A stretch of DNA of 64,000 bases from Algoriphagus sp. NG3 (GCF_034119865.1 NZ_CP139421.1:3286001-3350000), one strand, 5' to 3'. Shown: positions 19,305 through 28,905, counted from the stretch's first letter. Program-made: numbers and translations. The notes: generated by a model from the sequence alone, not told the origin.

Positions 19305-20729
19305 TCACTTTTCCCCACCACCAAAATTCAATTTCAAACTGGCTCCGAACAAGCCGAAAGTATTTCCATAGCCAGACACTTGTCTCACCTGATAGTTATA
19401 AAATGGCATTATGACATAGTTGGCACCTTTGGTCTCCAACACACGGAAATTAAGCCCGAAATTAAGCGTAGCAAAAGGATAAAACCTCCCACCGGTAGAT
19501 TCCAATGAGGCACTTTCTGTCACCGCCTGTTGCTTCAGGGATACAGAAGACAATCCAGCCACATCATTATTATATTGAGCCAGCTGACGTTCAACAACAT
19601 TTTCTTGGCTGGCAGTCTCATTCAAAGCGTAGAAATTAGAAAATCCAGCCTGGATAGAGATAGAATTACTCCTTGTGAGTGGATATTTGATAAACACCGG
19701 CACCTCCACTTGCATCTGCCTAACCTCGAGCTTTTCAGTTTGAGGATAGGTGTTTCCAAAAGCCATTATTGTACTTTCCTGTTCAGCATTTTGGTTCTGG
19801 TAATTCACCCCAAAACCAGATCCGAGAACTAGCTTTCCGGGGAGTTTGATATCCACCAGCATCCCCAGACCAATAGTAGAGGCTACAGCTACCTGATTAT
19901 CGCTCTGCATTGATCCAAATCCAGGTGATAGACCTACCCCAAGACCCACGCTGGTTTTATCTTTGGGAATACTCGGGATTTCTTTCTCCGCGATTGCATT
20001 ATCCATCTTATTTTCGGAAAAATCAGTCTTTTCTTCCTTAACTTGACTAGGATTTTCTTGTGTTACTTGCTTAATCCCTCTCTCTTTCTCTTCAGCCATC
20101 GCAATGAGTGCAGCTTCTGATACGGCAGAATTTTCGGCTATTTGAGGCTGAGCTATCAGTTCTGACAGCTGAACCTCTGCTCTTTCCGAAGAAAGTACCT
20201 GAGGATTGTAACCTGAGACAGGGGGTAGATCTGGAGTAGCTTTAAGATCTGCTATTGTTGGCTTTTCCTCTGCTTGAGGGTTCATGGCCAATGATTTGGC
20301 TCCAGATGGATTCTCTGCAGGCTCACTACTGTGTGATTTATTGATCTGGATGGATGCATTGGAGCCTTCATCGGAGGTATTTTGCCCTTCCTTGCGCACT
20401 ACAGGTGAATCTGCAAGTAACTCCTTATTTTCCACGGTATCCACAGGCATTGTTTGCACAGGTACCCCATTCATATCCTCCTTATTTGTAGAAAGCTGCT
20501 GGTCAATAACCTGAGTGTTTTCAAAGAGGCCGACAGCATTTAATCCTACACCAAGTAAGATCAAAGACGCAGCAATCCCTGTCACCCATGAGGCAATGGA
20601 TTTATATTTAACAGCCTTACGTTTTTTCTGGAAACTTTCCCAGGCTCCTACTTCGTAAGGGACGCTGGCCTCAGCTAACTTCTTTTTAAGGGAAGCAGCG
20701 ATTTCCTTATCTAGCTTATCTTCCTTCAT
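19305..20729 (-). CDS. Membrane protein with possible anti-sigma N-terminus and outer-membrane-barrel-like C-terminus
   Basis: 474 residues. Residues 1-40 are cytoplasmic and charged, residues 45-68 are a transmembrane helix (ASWVTGIAASLILLGVGLNAVGLF), residues 70-240 are low-complexity and rich in Glu, Ser and Pro, and residues 250-474 resemble the PorT/outer-membrane beta-barrel type (GLGVGLSPGFG ... FYPFATLNFGLNFRVLE ... FGLFGASLKLNFGG). The gene overlaps the upstream ECF sigma factor by 14 bp, the classic position of an anti-sigma factor, so it may hold the sigma factor at the inner membrane. The barrel-like end in a single-span inner-membrane protein is odd; it might instead be a periplasmic beta-domain. 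Confidence 0.7.
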   Translation of the reverse strand: MKEDKLDKEIAASLKKKLAEASVPYEVGAWESFQKKRKAVKYKSIASWVTGIAASLILLGVGLNAVGLFENTQVIDQQLSTNKEDMNGVPVQTMPVDTVENKELLADSPVVRKEGQNTSDEGSNASIQINKSHSSEPAENPSGAKSLAMNPQAEEKPTIADLKATPDLPPVSGYNPQVLSSERAEVQLSELIAQPQIAENSAVSEAALIAMAEEKERGIKQVTQENPSQVKEEKTDFSENKMDNAIAEKEIPSIPKDKTSVGLGVGLSPGFGSMQSDNQVAVASTIGLGMLVDIKLPGKLVLGSGFGVNYQNQNAEQESTIMAFGNTYPQTEKLEVRQMQVEVPVFIKYPLTRSNSISIQAGFSNFYALNETASQENVVERQLAQYNNDVAGLSSVSLKQQAVTESASLESTGGRFYPFATLNFGLNFRVLETKGANYVIMPFYNYQVRQVSGYGNTFGLFGASLKLNFGGGEK

Positions 20730-21264
20730 ATTCTTTCAAGTGTAGTGATACTAATTTGCGAAGCTGTGCTTTTGCCCTCGCAAGGTAAACCCGACACGAA
20801 CTCTCCGTAAGACCGAGTTTTGCCCCAATTTCCTTATGACTATAGCCCTCGATCTCATAGAGATTGAACACCATTTTGTGATCTTCCTGAAGTTGATTGA
20901 TCAGTCCTATTATATCTTCAAAAGCAAGATCATGAAGTGCATTTACGTCATGAAACACAGAGGTTTCTTCAGATACATCAGTTTGGTTATTGAATTTCTT
21001 CTGTTTTCGGAAATAGTCTATCGCGGTATTTACCGTAATACGGCGAAGCCAAGCCTTCACAGACTGGAAGTCATCGAATTTGTTGATTGACCCGAAAAAC
21101 TTCATAAATGAATCATTCGTGATTTCATCGGCAAGGCTTTTATCCTTGGAATAAGACAGACTGATTCCCATGACGTAGCCATAGTATTTTTTATAGAATA
21201 CTTCTTCATACTTAGCTGACCGTCGTTTGCAACCTTCGATCAGCTCCTCGTCTGTCCAATTCAA
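20716..21264 (-). CDS. ECF RNA polymerase sigma factor
   Basis: 182 residues. Sigma region 2 is seen at about residues 20-95 (YGYVMGISLSYSKDKSLADEITNDSFMKFF, VKAWLRRITVNTAIDYFRKQ) and region 4 at about 125-175 (VFNLYEIEGYSHKEIGAKLGLTESSCRVYLARAKAQLRKL). It should direct RNA polymerase to stress or envelope genes. It overlaps the downstream membrane protein gene by 14 bp (translational coupling), which is probably its regulator. Confidence 0.92.
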   Translation of the reverse strand: MNWTDEELIEGCKRRSAKYEEVFYKKYYGYVMGISLSYSKDKSLADEITNDSFMKFFGSINKFDDFQSVKAWLRRITVNTAIDYFRKQKKFNNQTDVSEETSVFHDVNALHDLAFEDIIGLINQLQEDHKMVFNLYEIEGYSHKEIGAKLGLTESSCRVYLARAKAQLRKLVSLHLKEYEGR

Positions 21265-21364
21265 TTCAAACCTTTTAATCTATGGTTTACGACATCCCTA
21301 GCGGAGTCGGAATTTTCATTAAATACTGATACCTGTTTTAGCTATACGGGTAATATTTTAAGAC

Positions 21365-21583
21365 CTAAAACCCAGTAGCAGTAGATTCCTTGTTTAATTC
21401 GTCCATGAAGGAGGAGTTCATACAGTTTGCTATCCCTTCCAGATTAGAATTAAACGCTGGATCCGAAGCAAAATTAGATTCTTCTGCCGGAAATCCCACG
21501 TTGGCAGGGTGATTCTCTGAGCCTGCATTTACTGCGCTGCCTACAAATATCAATACCAAATAGATCCGAAGAAGCCTTTTCAT
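21365..21583 (-). CDS. Small secreted hypothetical protein
   Basis: 72 residues with a clean signal peptide (MKRLLRIYLVLIFVGSAVNA, then G). The mature part of about 50 residues is hydrophilic with one Cys and no known motif. It lies 100 bp upstream of the sigma factor gene on the same strand and could be in the same transcript. Short, but the signal peptide supports a real gene. Confidence 0.5.
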   Translation of the reverse strand: MKRLLRIYLVLIFVGSAVNAGSENHPANVGFPAEESNFASDPAFNSNLEGIANCMNSSFMDELNKESTATGF

Positions 21584-22093
21584 CTTACTTTGTTTTCTAA
21601 CATGACGGAAGCCAATATCAATTCGCTACAGCGATTTTGAAAATAATTTCAACCCTTCATTTTATGGGATATATTAAAATTCCTGAGAAATAATATTGAT
21701 AAGGCTTTCACCAAAAAGTTGTTTACCAATATTCAAAACCTATTCTCTCCATTAAATTGCTGCTGTAGGTCTCATTACTAAGTGAAATCCCCCGATATCA
21801 CTAAAAACTGACAAAAGTCAGGAGAATAACTGAGCGTTGCCAGGCAAGTGGGCAGGGATAGGGACTAGTTTTACCCCCAAATAGGAATATCCAAAACCGT
21901 GCTGAGGAAGTTCTTTGCTTCTGTACGGACAACAGATCTGCAGCCAAAGGTGATTAAAGCGTGGAAATCTTTCAGTACCAAACAGATTGAACTGGCATAG
22001 ATGCTTATCACGTCAGTTGATAATTTTGTCACTCAATCGGTTTATAAGCGGATATCTTATTTTCAAAATGCTTAAAACCCAACGCCCTCTAAA
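21584..22093. other. 510-bp intergenic stretch, nothing confident
   Basis: It separates the divergent small secreted protein gene and the 602-codon gene. No RNA gene or clear promoter boxes. A short stop-free plus-strand phrase near 21885-22000 could be decayed coding sequence but was not recognised. Confidence 0.3.
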
Positions 22094-23902
22094 ATGATGA
22101 ATTCTAAATCTCCTACACATACCTTTCACATACCGGTAATGGGACTTGGCTACACGGTGGACACCCCGATCAAAGTAGCCAAGTATGGTATCTCCAGTGT
22201 AATCTCCATTATGGATGACCAACTGCTGGAGGACATGCGTAAAATCTATTCGAAAAAATATGTTCGCAAGTTTATTCCTATCACTGAAAGTCAGGATGAT
22301 TATCGAGCAAAAAGGATTACTTCTTACTTGGACTTGACTCAGTCTATCATAGAGGAGCAATTCAATAAACTGGTATATGACGAGAACGGAGTAACTGATG
22401 AGTTTCACAAATATCTTGATCTACTTCCAGAAAAATCTCCCTTAGCGCCTTTGCTTACCAAGCTAAAATCCTCATCTGGCAATGAGAAAAACTCTCTGAA
22501 AAATGAGCTGAAATCCATGATGAAGATGGGCTCTATTGATGTGAACATCATGACTAAAGTGGACAAAATCAATTACGATAGATCAGGCAATGAATTGCCT
22601 CGGGAATACTCTGATGCTCTTTCTGCCTTGAGAGGATTTGTCAACAGTAGGGCAAAAGGATCAGTGGTGTTTTCTGCTGGAATGAATCCTGCATTATACA
22701 GCTACGCAGAGCGGTTTCCAACTTTTTTTCCTGATGAAACAGGCAAAATTGAGAAGGGAATTATCCTCAAAGTAAGTGATTACAGGTCTGCACTGATCCA
22801 GGGTAAATTTCTTGCAAAAAAAGGGCTTTGGGTTTCTGAGTTCAGAATCGAATCAGGACTCAACTGCGGGGGGCATGCCTTTGCCACTGACGGCTTACTG
22901 ATCGGCCCAATTCTGGAGGAGTTCAAAAACAAGAGAACCGAACTTTTTCTAACTCTTTATGAAACATGCCAAAAAGCTCTGGAAAGTAAATCATTAAACA
23001 GCCTTTCACAAAGCCCTACTTTTAGAGTTACTTATCAGGGAGGGATAGGAAACTCGGCAGAAGACAGCTTTTTGCGGGCCTACTATGAGCTGGACGGAAC
23101 TGGTTGGGGAAGCCCATTTCTCCTTGTTCCGGAAGCCACTTCCGTCGATGAGGACACGACGCAGCGATTATTGAGAGCAAAAAAAACAGACTACTTTCTC
23201 AGTCATGCCTCACCCTTAGGGGTGCCTTTCAATAACCTCCGGACTTCATCTGGTGAAGAGCAACGAATCAATAGAATTGAGAAAAACCGGCCAGGGAGCC
23301 CTTGCTATAAAAAGTTTCTTTTAAATAATACTGAGTTTACAGAACAGCCTATTTGTACCGCCTCCCGACAATACCAGAATTATAAGACAAAAGAATTTGA
23401 AGCAGGAAAAATTCACGCCGAAGAAATGGAATCAGTGAAAGCAAAAGATTGCTTGTGCGAAGGATTGGGAGCACCTGCGATTTTGGCATCTGGGGAAGTA
23501 CCCCGCAGAAACCTCACAGCGGTTACCATCTGCCCCGGCCCAAATCTGGCATACTTCAAAAGCATATATTCTCTGAAGGAAATGGCTGACCATATTTATG
23601 GAAAATTCTCTCTGAAACTAGCATCTGAGAGACCTCATATCTTTGTGAAGGAATTACAGCTGTATGTGTCTTATCTGAAAAAGGAATTTGAAAGCAAGTT
23701 CACCGATAATGTAAGTAGAAAAGAAGCACACCTTGAGAAATTCAGGGGAAACCTGATTGACGGAATTGCATATTACCAAGACTTACTACACAATATTCAA
23801 TTTGATTCCGGGAGCATTTTAGAGAAAATGAAAGAGCAGTTTTCAAGCCTTCAGGAAGAAATCAACACTCTTCGTATTCAGATACCTGTAGCGGCTTTGT
23901 AG
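22094..23902 (+). CDS. Conserved-looking Cys-rich protein of unknown function, possibly TIM-barrel oxidoreductase-like
   Basis: 602 residues, soluble, no signal peptide. The opening HIPVMGLGYTVDTPIKVAKYG, a middle SGLNCGGHAFATDG (residues 254-267) and YQGGIGNSAED...DGTGWGSPFLLVPEAT (314-349) have the glycine-rich look of FMN-binding TIM barrels such as nitronate monooxygenases, where GGIG follows a beta strand. Seven cysteines stand at 258, 292, 404, 421, 453, 455 and 480; the last group (PC, IC, CLC, TICPG) could bind an Fe-S cluster or metal. The C-terminal ~100 residues are helical or coiled coil. I do not recognise the family with confidence; the fold and cofactor are inference. No operon partner in either direction. 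Confidence 0.75.
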   Translation: MMNSKSPTHTFHIPVMGLGYTVDTPIKVAKYGISSVISIMDDQLLEDMRKIYSKKYVRKFIPITESQDDYRAKRITSYLDLTQSIIEEQFNKLVYDENGVTDEFHKYLDLLPEKSPLAPLLTKLKSSSGNEKNSLKNELKSMMKMGSIDVNIMTKVDKINYDRSGNELPREYSDALSALRGFVNSRAKGSVVFSAGMNPALYSYAERFPTFFPDETGKIEKGIILKVSDYRSALIQGKFLAKKGLWVSEFRIESGLNCGGHAFATDGLLIGPILEEFKNKRTELFLTLYETCQKALESKSLNSLSQSPTFRVTYQGGIGNSAEDSFLRAYYELDGTGWGSPFLLVPEATSVDEDTTQRLLRAKKTDYFLSHASPLGVPFNNLRTSSGEEQRINRIEKNRPGSPCYKKFLLNNTEFTEQPICTASRQYQNYKTKEFEAGKIHAEEMESVKAKDCLCEGLGAPAILASGEVPRRNLTAVTICPGPNLAYFKSIYSLKEMADHIYGKFSLKLASERPHIFVKELQLYVSYLKKEFESKFTDNVSRKEAHLEKFRGNLIDGIAYYQDLLHNIQFDSGSILEKMKEQFSSLQEEINTLRIQIPVAAL

Positions 23903-23960
23903 TAAGCTACAGCACTGAGGCAGTGCTTTTGAAGATACCAGGAACGACAGGAACGAAAAA

Positions 23961-24001
23961 AGCATCAGCCAGTAACAGCCAAGCTGTTACTGGCTGATGC
24001 T
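23961..24001 (-). terminator. Long-stem terminator for the 24022-24768 gene
   Basis: A perfect 19-bp stem (AGCATCAGCCAGTAACAGC and its complement) closed by a 3-nt CAA loop. On the minus strand it is followed by TTTTTCG, so it best terminates the lipoprotein gene read from the right. On the plus strand no T-run follows, but it lies 58 bp after the converging 602-aa gene. Confidence 0.85.
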
Positions 24002-24021
24002 AGATTACTTAAATCTTATAA

Positions 24022-24768
24022 TTATTTGCTCTTAAACTCCCCGTTTCTCAACACCAAAGCATCTTCAATATTAGCTATTATGGCCTCATAAGCCTCTCCG
24101 TTGCCATCAACGTTATTTGGGCCTAGTTCTACCAAACCGTCACCGTTTCCATCTGACACCAAAGAAGGGGGGATGTTTTCCAGAATCTTATCAAAGTACA
24201 TGGTTAGCAATAAATCCTGAGCACCATCTACCTCTAGTCCTTTGTTGAACATAAGCTCTACCTTATCTTCAATATCCAGATAAACAATAGCAGGTGTATC
24301 AAACCAAGTTGCCTTAGCAATTACGGAATAACCATACATTTCATCATCTTCGCTGACATCCTGGGCTTTCACCAATTCAAAATCAAGTTTGCCATATACT
24401 CCATTATAGGCCATTGCATTCCCAATAGGTGCTACAGTTACTTCACCGTCTTTCACCAAACTTAAGGTTTTTGGCTCATTGGATCTCAACTGTACAATCG
24501 TCGGCTTATTACTATTGTTGCTAGTAGCGCGGAGTATAAGCTTCACATTATCTATGGACATACGGATGTCAGATATGGCAAAATTCCCATATACCAAGCT
24601 AGTAGTTCGGGCATTTGGATCATCTTCGCTGTTGGCCACAGTAGCGGATATTGTCACTTCGCTTTGAGCCTCTAGTGGCGCAGCCTCGTCTTCGCTAGTA
24701 CATGAAGCCACTACTGCAGTGGCCGACACAGCTAAGAGCATGGTTTGTAGATTTCGTCTTAATTTCAT
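24022..24768 (-). CDS. Secreted lipoprotein of unknown function
   Basis: 248 residues with a lipoprotein signal (AVSATAVVASC, Cys at 23). The mature part is beta-rich (VTISATVAN, FAISDIRMSIDNVKLILRA, YGKLDFELVKAQD, IVYLDIEDKVELMFN), resembling DUF4382-like carrier domains, and contains a Ca-binding-like DGNGDGLVELG stretch near residue 210. Located 64 bp downstream of another lipoprotein gene on the same strand, so probably one transcript ending at the 23961-24001 hairpin. Confidence 0.65.
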   Translation of the reverse strand: MKLRRNLQTMLLAVSATAVVASCTSEDEAAPLEAQSEVTISATVANSEDDPNARTTSLVYGNFAISDIRMSIDNVKLILRATSNNSNKPTIVQLRSNEPKTLSLVKDGEVTVAPIGNAMAYNGVYGKLDFELVKAQDVSEDDEMYGYSVIAKATWFDTPAIVYLDIEDKVELMFNKGLEVDGAQDLLLTMYFDKILENIPPSLVSDGNGDGLVELGPNNVDGNGEAYEAIIANIEDALVLRNGEFKSK

Positions 24769-24832
24769 AATAAAGTAAGGATTTGTGGTTAGTAATTGAT
24801 TAAAATAATTTTAGCTTATTCAGTAATATGAT

Positions 24833-25432
24833 TCAGGTGTTTCCTTTTTCTACCCATTTGATTTTTTCAAAAACACCATCTGTAACTTCCTGAACATCTC
24901 CACTTATTTGATCTTTTGCGGTAAAGTGAAATGTGCCGGAAATAAGTCGACCTACAGTATCAATCTCACTTATTGTTAGCGTGATATCTCCTGTATGGTT
25001 AGAGCTTGCTTTTAATTCATGGTAATCAGTGTTGCCGGAGGTTCTTTCCTCTACTCCACCCATAGCTCCTACAAAACTCCCCTCCTCTTCATCTAGCACT
25101 TCCCATTCTGTAAAAACGTCATCGGGCTTAAGGTCCGCTACATCTATTCCGCCAATCCTAAATCCTATAGCTAAGCCCTTATTATCTTCAACCGGTTTGA
25201 TACCATATATGGTCAATAAAAAATGCCCCTCGCGTCTAGTCAATTCCGATCTTAAAATTTCTGAAGACAATATGCTTTTGCCTCCTTCTACTTCATAGGG
25301 TTCTCCATTGATGATACAGCTTATTTTACCCTCATTATCTTTTTCAAATAGCTCATCTATCGGCATACAGGAGACAAAGACCGACATTGCAAAAAAAAAC
25401 AAAACTATCTGTGGTATAAACTTGAAATTCAT
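24833..25432 (-). CDS. Secreted lipoprotein, DUF6252-like
   Basis: 199 residues from the ATG at 25432 (MNFKFIPQIVLFFFAMSVFVSC), which gives a proper lipoprotein signal; the frame is open a further 23 codons upstream. The mature part opens with KISCIINGEPYEVEGG, typical of the C-I-NGExW/Y start of DUF6252-type lipoproteins, and ends with ISGTFHFTAKD ... VTDGVFEKIKW, also typical. Function unknown. Likely co-transcribed with the next lipoprotein gene (24022-24768). Confidence 0.72.
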   Translation of the reverse strand: MNFKFIPQIVLFFFAMSVFVSCMPIDELFEKDNEGKISCIINGEPYEVEGGKSILSSEILRSELTRREGHFLLTIYGIKPVEDNKGLAIGFRIGGIDVADLKPDDVFTEWEVLDEEEGSFVGAMGGVEERTSGNTDYHELKASSNHTGDITLTISEIDTVGRLISGTFHFTAKDQISGDVQEVTDGVFEKIKWVEKGNT

Positions 25433-25873
25433 AGAAATTAATTTAAGTAACTGACAAAACCTGTATAATACTGGGGACAAAACCCATACTTTGTGTACCA
25501 TCTACCCGATTTAAACTTGTAAATTCTATTTAAAATACTTTCTCAACTACTTTAATCAAGTTTAATCCACATTATACTTGTATAAATCATATTTAATGCC
25601 ATTAATTGAGAAAACCTATGCTAAAAGTTTGCTAGCTTGCTTTTTTTAGCAAAAGCATAAAAAAATCGGTATGGGAATTATAGAATTCTTCATTTAAAAA
25701 GGGTTTCTATAAAAATAAGGCAGGTCACTTATGCGGTGATCTCACTCCTACCATCGACTTAATATCCTGACTACGATATGTTTAAGTGTTTATCCTAAGA
25801 AAATATCGCCAATGAAAGAATGTATAATCATGCAACTTATCTAAATTTTTATTTTGCCTATCAACCGATATTT
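25433..25873. other. 440-bp intergenic stretch with one imperfect hairpin
   Basis: It holds an imperfect inverted repeat at 25618-25658 (ATGCT...TTTGCTA / TAGCAAAAGCAT) whose role is unclear; it may terminate the permease gene to its right. The part near 25433 should carry the promoter of the lipoprotein operon. No gene seen. Confidence 0.4.
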
Positions 25874-28480
25874 CTATTCATTTTGCAGAATTCCGGCAGG
25901 ATTTGCCTGATCGATTTTGTATATCTGAGTGCTGACAGTGACTGAAATGACAAGGAGTAAAATCAGCATACCAAATCCAAGAGGAATGATGCCAACGCCG
26001 GAATGAAAAGCAAAAAAACTATCCAAAAAATCAGATATTATCAGCACAGAAAATGCCGCCCCCAACACTGAAGCTATGCACCAGATGATCAGGTACCTTT
26101 TCAATAGTTTCATCGATAAATCTCCTAGGTTGGCACCGAAAACCTTTCTTACACAATAGTCTTTGATACGGGAGTTCATATTCAAAGACACCAAACCAAA
26201 CAGCCCCAATGCCGCCAGTACCACGGCAAGTATAGCTGAGAACAAGAGAATAGTACTTACCCCTTTTACATCTTTTGTTTCTCTGTCAAATACTTCTGCT
26301 TGCAATCCCCCTGTAAACAATCCCCTTGGGACAGTCTCATGCCAGATTTTTTTGACGGCTTCCATAGATGAAGAAGCAGTCCCCGCACTCATTTTTAAGG
26401 TAAGGTAGTTGAAGGTAGTGTCTTGAGAAGCCCGAATCACCATGGGCTGAATTGGACTTTGGAAGAAAACAGTATGAAAATCCTCCACCACACCTACAAC
26501 AGTATAGCTCGAACTATCCAACTCAATTTTCTTCTGAACAGGAAACTCCAAACCAAGCCGGTGCAGAAAAGTCTGATTTACAATGACCGACTCTTCTGTA
26601 TCTGAAATCAGTTCGGAATTAAACAATCTCCCTTCCTTGAGTTTCAAATCCATAACGTCAGGATAGGTAGATTCCGCATTTAGCAACATAATCTCATACT
26701 TTTCTTCTTCATAAACCAACTCATCTTCCCGCATCCAGCTACCTATGTAATCCTGACTTCCGCTGATTTCCTTCACAGATGCAAGTGCCGAAAGTTTGTT
26801 TTTGAGGGGCAAGTAATCCTCAGCGTTAGGTACGTTCACAATAATTTTATCATCACTGTTATATCCCCAATCCCGGTTTGCATTGATGTAATTAGTCTGG
26901 ACAAAAGCCACTCCGGCCACGATACTGATGATCGCAAGGGTAAACTGAAAAGTCAGCAATACACCTGTAAAGACACTTTTGCCACCGATCTTTTGATTGC
27001 CTTTCAGAATACTGATTGGCTTAAAGGAGGACACATACATAGCTGGATACAATCCGGACACCAGGGTAATAAACAGCAACATCGATCCCAAAAACATCCA
27101 GACATACTTATCATTGAGCAAATCAATTTTGAGGTTCTTAGAAGTGATATCGTTGAATCCCGGAAGAAAAATAAAACCTGCAAAAAGACACCCAAGCAAA
27201 ATGGCAAAAAAACAGACCATCAGGTTTTCACTCAGAAACTGAAAAACAAGCTGACTCCTCCTGCTTCCAATCACCTTGCGTACCCCGATTTCTTTCAACC
27301 TTCTAGTAGCCATCAAGATAGAGATATTGATGTAGTTAAATACTGCTAAAACCAAAATAAAGAGCCCTATAGCACCCAGAAGTATCTGCGGCCCAATCCC
27401 TAAAAAATCCCTTACCCCATTTTCAATTTCACCTATTTTATAGACTAAGTCCGTATAGGCGACTACTTCCAAATCCCGGTAAGGTTTCTCTGGATTAATC
27501 TGGTTTTGTTGATTTTTCAGTACGGATAAGCCGGGGTTCAGTACGCTTGGATTGGTTCCTTTTTCCAATTGAACAAATGTCCACAACTCTGAATTCCAAA
27601 CATCTTTAAGCGGCAGGACAGCAATAGATAAAGGGCGTGTTTCAATATTTACCAAAAGGTCAAAATTGAACATATCCATATCTTTCAGATCGGCCAAGAC
27701 CCCACCTACTTTATAGAGTTTTTCTTGCCCATCGACCACCAGAGATAGTTCCTGTCCTATGGGATGTGTATCTCCAAAGAGCTTTTCAGATAGCTCATTT
27801 GTCAAAATCACCTGATTTGGCTCTCTCAATGCTCCCGGATACCCGTAATCCATCCGGTAAACAAACATTTCCATAAACGCAGGATCTACAAACAAGGAAC
27901 GTTGTCTATAACTCTCATTGTTTTGGATCAAAACGGAAAAGTCAGGTGAGACACGTGTATGCTTTTTGACATCGCTTAGTTCCTGTGGGATAAGTTCTGC
28001 TATAGGCTCTGCAACAGACCCGAAGGTGACCAATCCATTTTCACCCTGAGCAGTGTAGGTCAACTGATAGATCTCATTCTTATTCGGCTGAAGCATCCCC
28101 TTAAACCAAATCTGTGCAATAAAAAGATAAGCCACCATACAGCAACCCACAGCACACGCCAGCCCAAACACTGATATAAATGTGGTTCCTTTTTGATTCA
28201 GAAGGTTCCGCCAGCCGATTTTAAAATAGTTCTTTAACATAGCACCTTGGTTAAATGACTGATAAGTGGTTTTTGTACGTCTAATGTTGCTCCATCTGAA
28301 AAAACTGAGCACATGGATGAAAAATCGAAATCTGGCGTACCGGAGGCCTTTTTCTTCCAAGTCTAAGTAGAACAATTCATGTGCGTCTCCCTGTATCTGC
28401 TCCAATCGACTCGGATTGCAGTAGAATTCCAGAAAGCGATCCGGCCATTTGGGAGGAAAATATTTGTGCTTACTGTCCAT
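25874..28480 (-). CDS. FtsX/MacB-type ABC permease with N-terminal permease-prefix domain
   Basis: 868 residues. Residues 1-75 (FPPKWPDRFLEFYCNPSRLEQIQGDAHELF...) are the cytoplasmic permease-prefix domain found on transporters paired with PadR regulators. Then follow TM1 (about 105-125), a MacB-PCD periplasmic domain, three TM helices with the FtsX motif GVRKVIGSRRSQLVFQFLSENL, a second periplasmic domain and a final FtsX unit (VLAALGLFGLVSLN ... VRKVFGANLGDLSMKLLKRYL). It needs a LolD-like ATPase encoded elsewhere. Role: likely export of a peptide or lipid, or mechanotransmission. Its start overlaps the PadR gene by 11 bp, so the two are co-transcribed. Confidence 0.9.
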   Translation of the reverse strand: MDSKHKYFPPKWPDRFLEFYCNPSRLEQIQGDAHELFYLDLEEKGLRYARFRFFIHVLSFFRWSNIRRTKTTYQSFNQGAMLKNYFKIGWRNLLNQKGTTFISVFGLACAVGCCMVAYLFIAQIWFKGMLQPNKNEIYQLTYTAQGENGLVTFGSVAEPIAELIPQELSDVKKHTRVSPDFSVLIQNNESYRQRSLFVDPAFMEMFVYRMDYGYPGALREPNQVILTNELSEKLFGDTHPIGQELSLVVDGQEKLYKVGGVLADLKDMDMFNFDLLVNIETRPLSIAVLPLKDVWNSELWTFVQLEKGTNPSVLNPGLSVLKNQQNQINPEKPYRDLEVVAYTDLVYKIGEIENGVRDFLGIGPQILLGAIGLFILVLAVFNYINISILMATRRLKEIGVRKVIGSRRSQLVFQFLSENLMVCFFAILLGCLFAGFIFLPGFNDITSKNLKIDLLNDKYVWMFLGSMLLFITLVSGLYPAMYVSSFKPISILKGNQKIGGKSVFTGVLLTFQFTLAIISIVAGVAFVQTNYINANRDWGYNSDDKIIVNVPNAEDYLPLKNKLSALASVKEISGSQDYIGSWMREDELVYEEEKYEIMLLNAESTYPDVMDLKLKEGRLFNSELISDTEESVIVNQTFLHRLGLEFPVQKKIELDSSSYTVVGVVEDFHTVFFQSPIQPMVIRASQDTTFNYLTLKMSAGTASSSMEAVKKIWHETVPRGLFTGGLQAEVFDRETKDVKGVSTILLFSAILAVVLAALGLFGLVSLNMNSRIKDYCVRKVFGANLGDLSMKLLKRYLIIWCIASVLGAAFSVLIISDFLDSFFAFHSGVGIIPLGFGMLILLLVISVTVSTQIYKIDQANPAGILQNE

Positions 28481-28811
28481 GAGAGAAGTCTAAAGCCAGA
28501 GGGGGAAGTTGGTCAAAAAGTTTGTTTCTGAGGTTTTTGACTTCTTCGATAGCCGATCTGCCTGCGGCCGAAAGTGTAAATAAACGCTTGCGCCTACCTC
28601 CTCTCTCTTCGGTGGCACCGCCCATGTAGGATTTCAGAAACCCCTTTTCTTCCAGTCTATTCAACACAGTATGTATAGCCGAAATATTGACTTTTCTGCC
28701 CGTTTGACTTTTGATCTCTTCCAATACAGCGACTCCGTAAGCCTCCTGATCCAAGATACCTACTGTCAGCAAGACCAACTCTTCCAATTCACCCAAATGA
28801 TAGCCCTTCAT
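28470..28811 (-). CDS. PadR-family transcriptional regulator
   Basis: 113 residues: winged helix LGELEELVLLTVGILDQEAYGVAVLEEIKSQTGRKVNISAIHTVLNRLEEKGFLKS...GGRRKRLFTLSAAG, the PadR signature, and a short C-terminal helix for dimerisation. It overlaps and precedes the FtsX permease gene, the usual pair; it should repress this operon and respond to a compound the transporter handles. A palindromic operator lies directly upstream. Confidence 0.92.
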   Translation of the reverse strand: MKGYHLGELEELVLLTVGILDQEAYGVAVLEEIKSQTGRKVNISAIHTVLNRLEEKGFLKSYMGGATEERGGRRKRLFTLSAAGRSAIEEVKNLRNKLFDQLPPLALDFSHGQ

Positions 28812-28830
28812 CTATGTTCTATTATATTTA

Positions 28831-28851
28831 CAAATATAAATGTAATACATT
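28831..28851 (-). promoter_or_regulatory. PadR operon promoter -7 box and palindromic operator
   Basis: On the minus strand the -7 box TATATTTG (28838-28831) sits 20 bp before the PadR ATG. Next to it is a perfect 13-bp palindrome AATGTAATACATT (28839-28851), like known PadR sites (ATGTA...TACAT), placed between the -33 and -7 regions. A further TACAAATAT element with its inverse frames this region. No clear -33 TTTG was found. Confidence 0.6.
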
Positions 28852-28905
28852 ATTTTCATATTTGTAAAATAAATAGCTTGATCGATTAGTACCCTCGGAC
28901 TTTTC

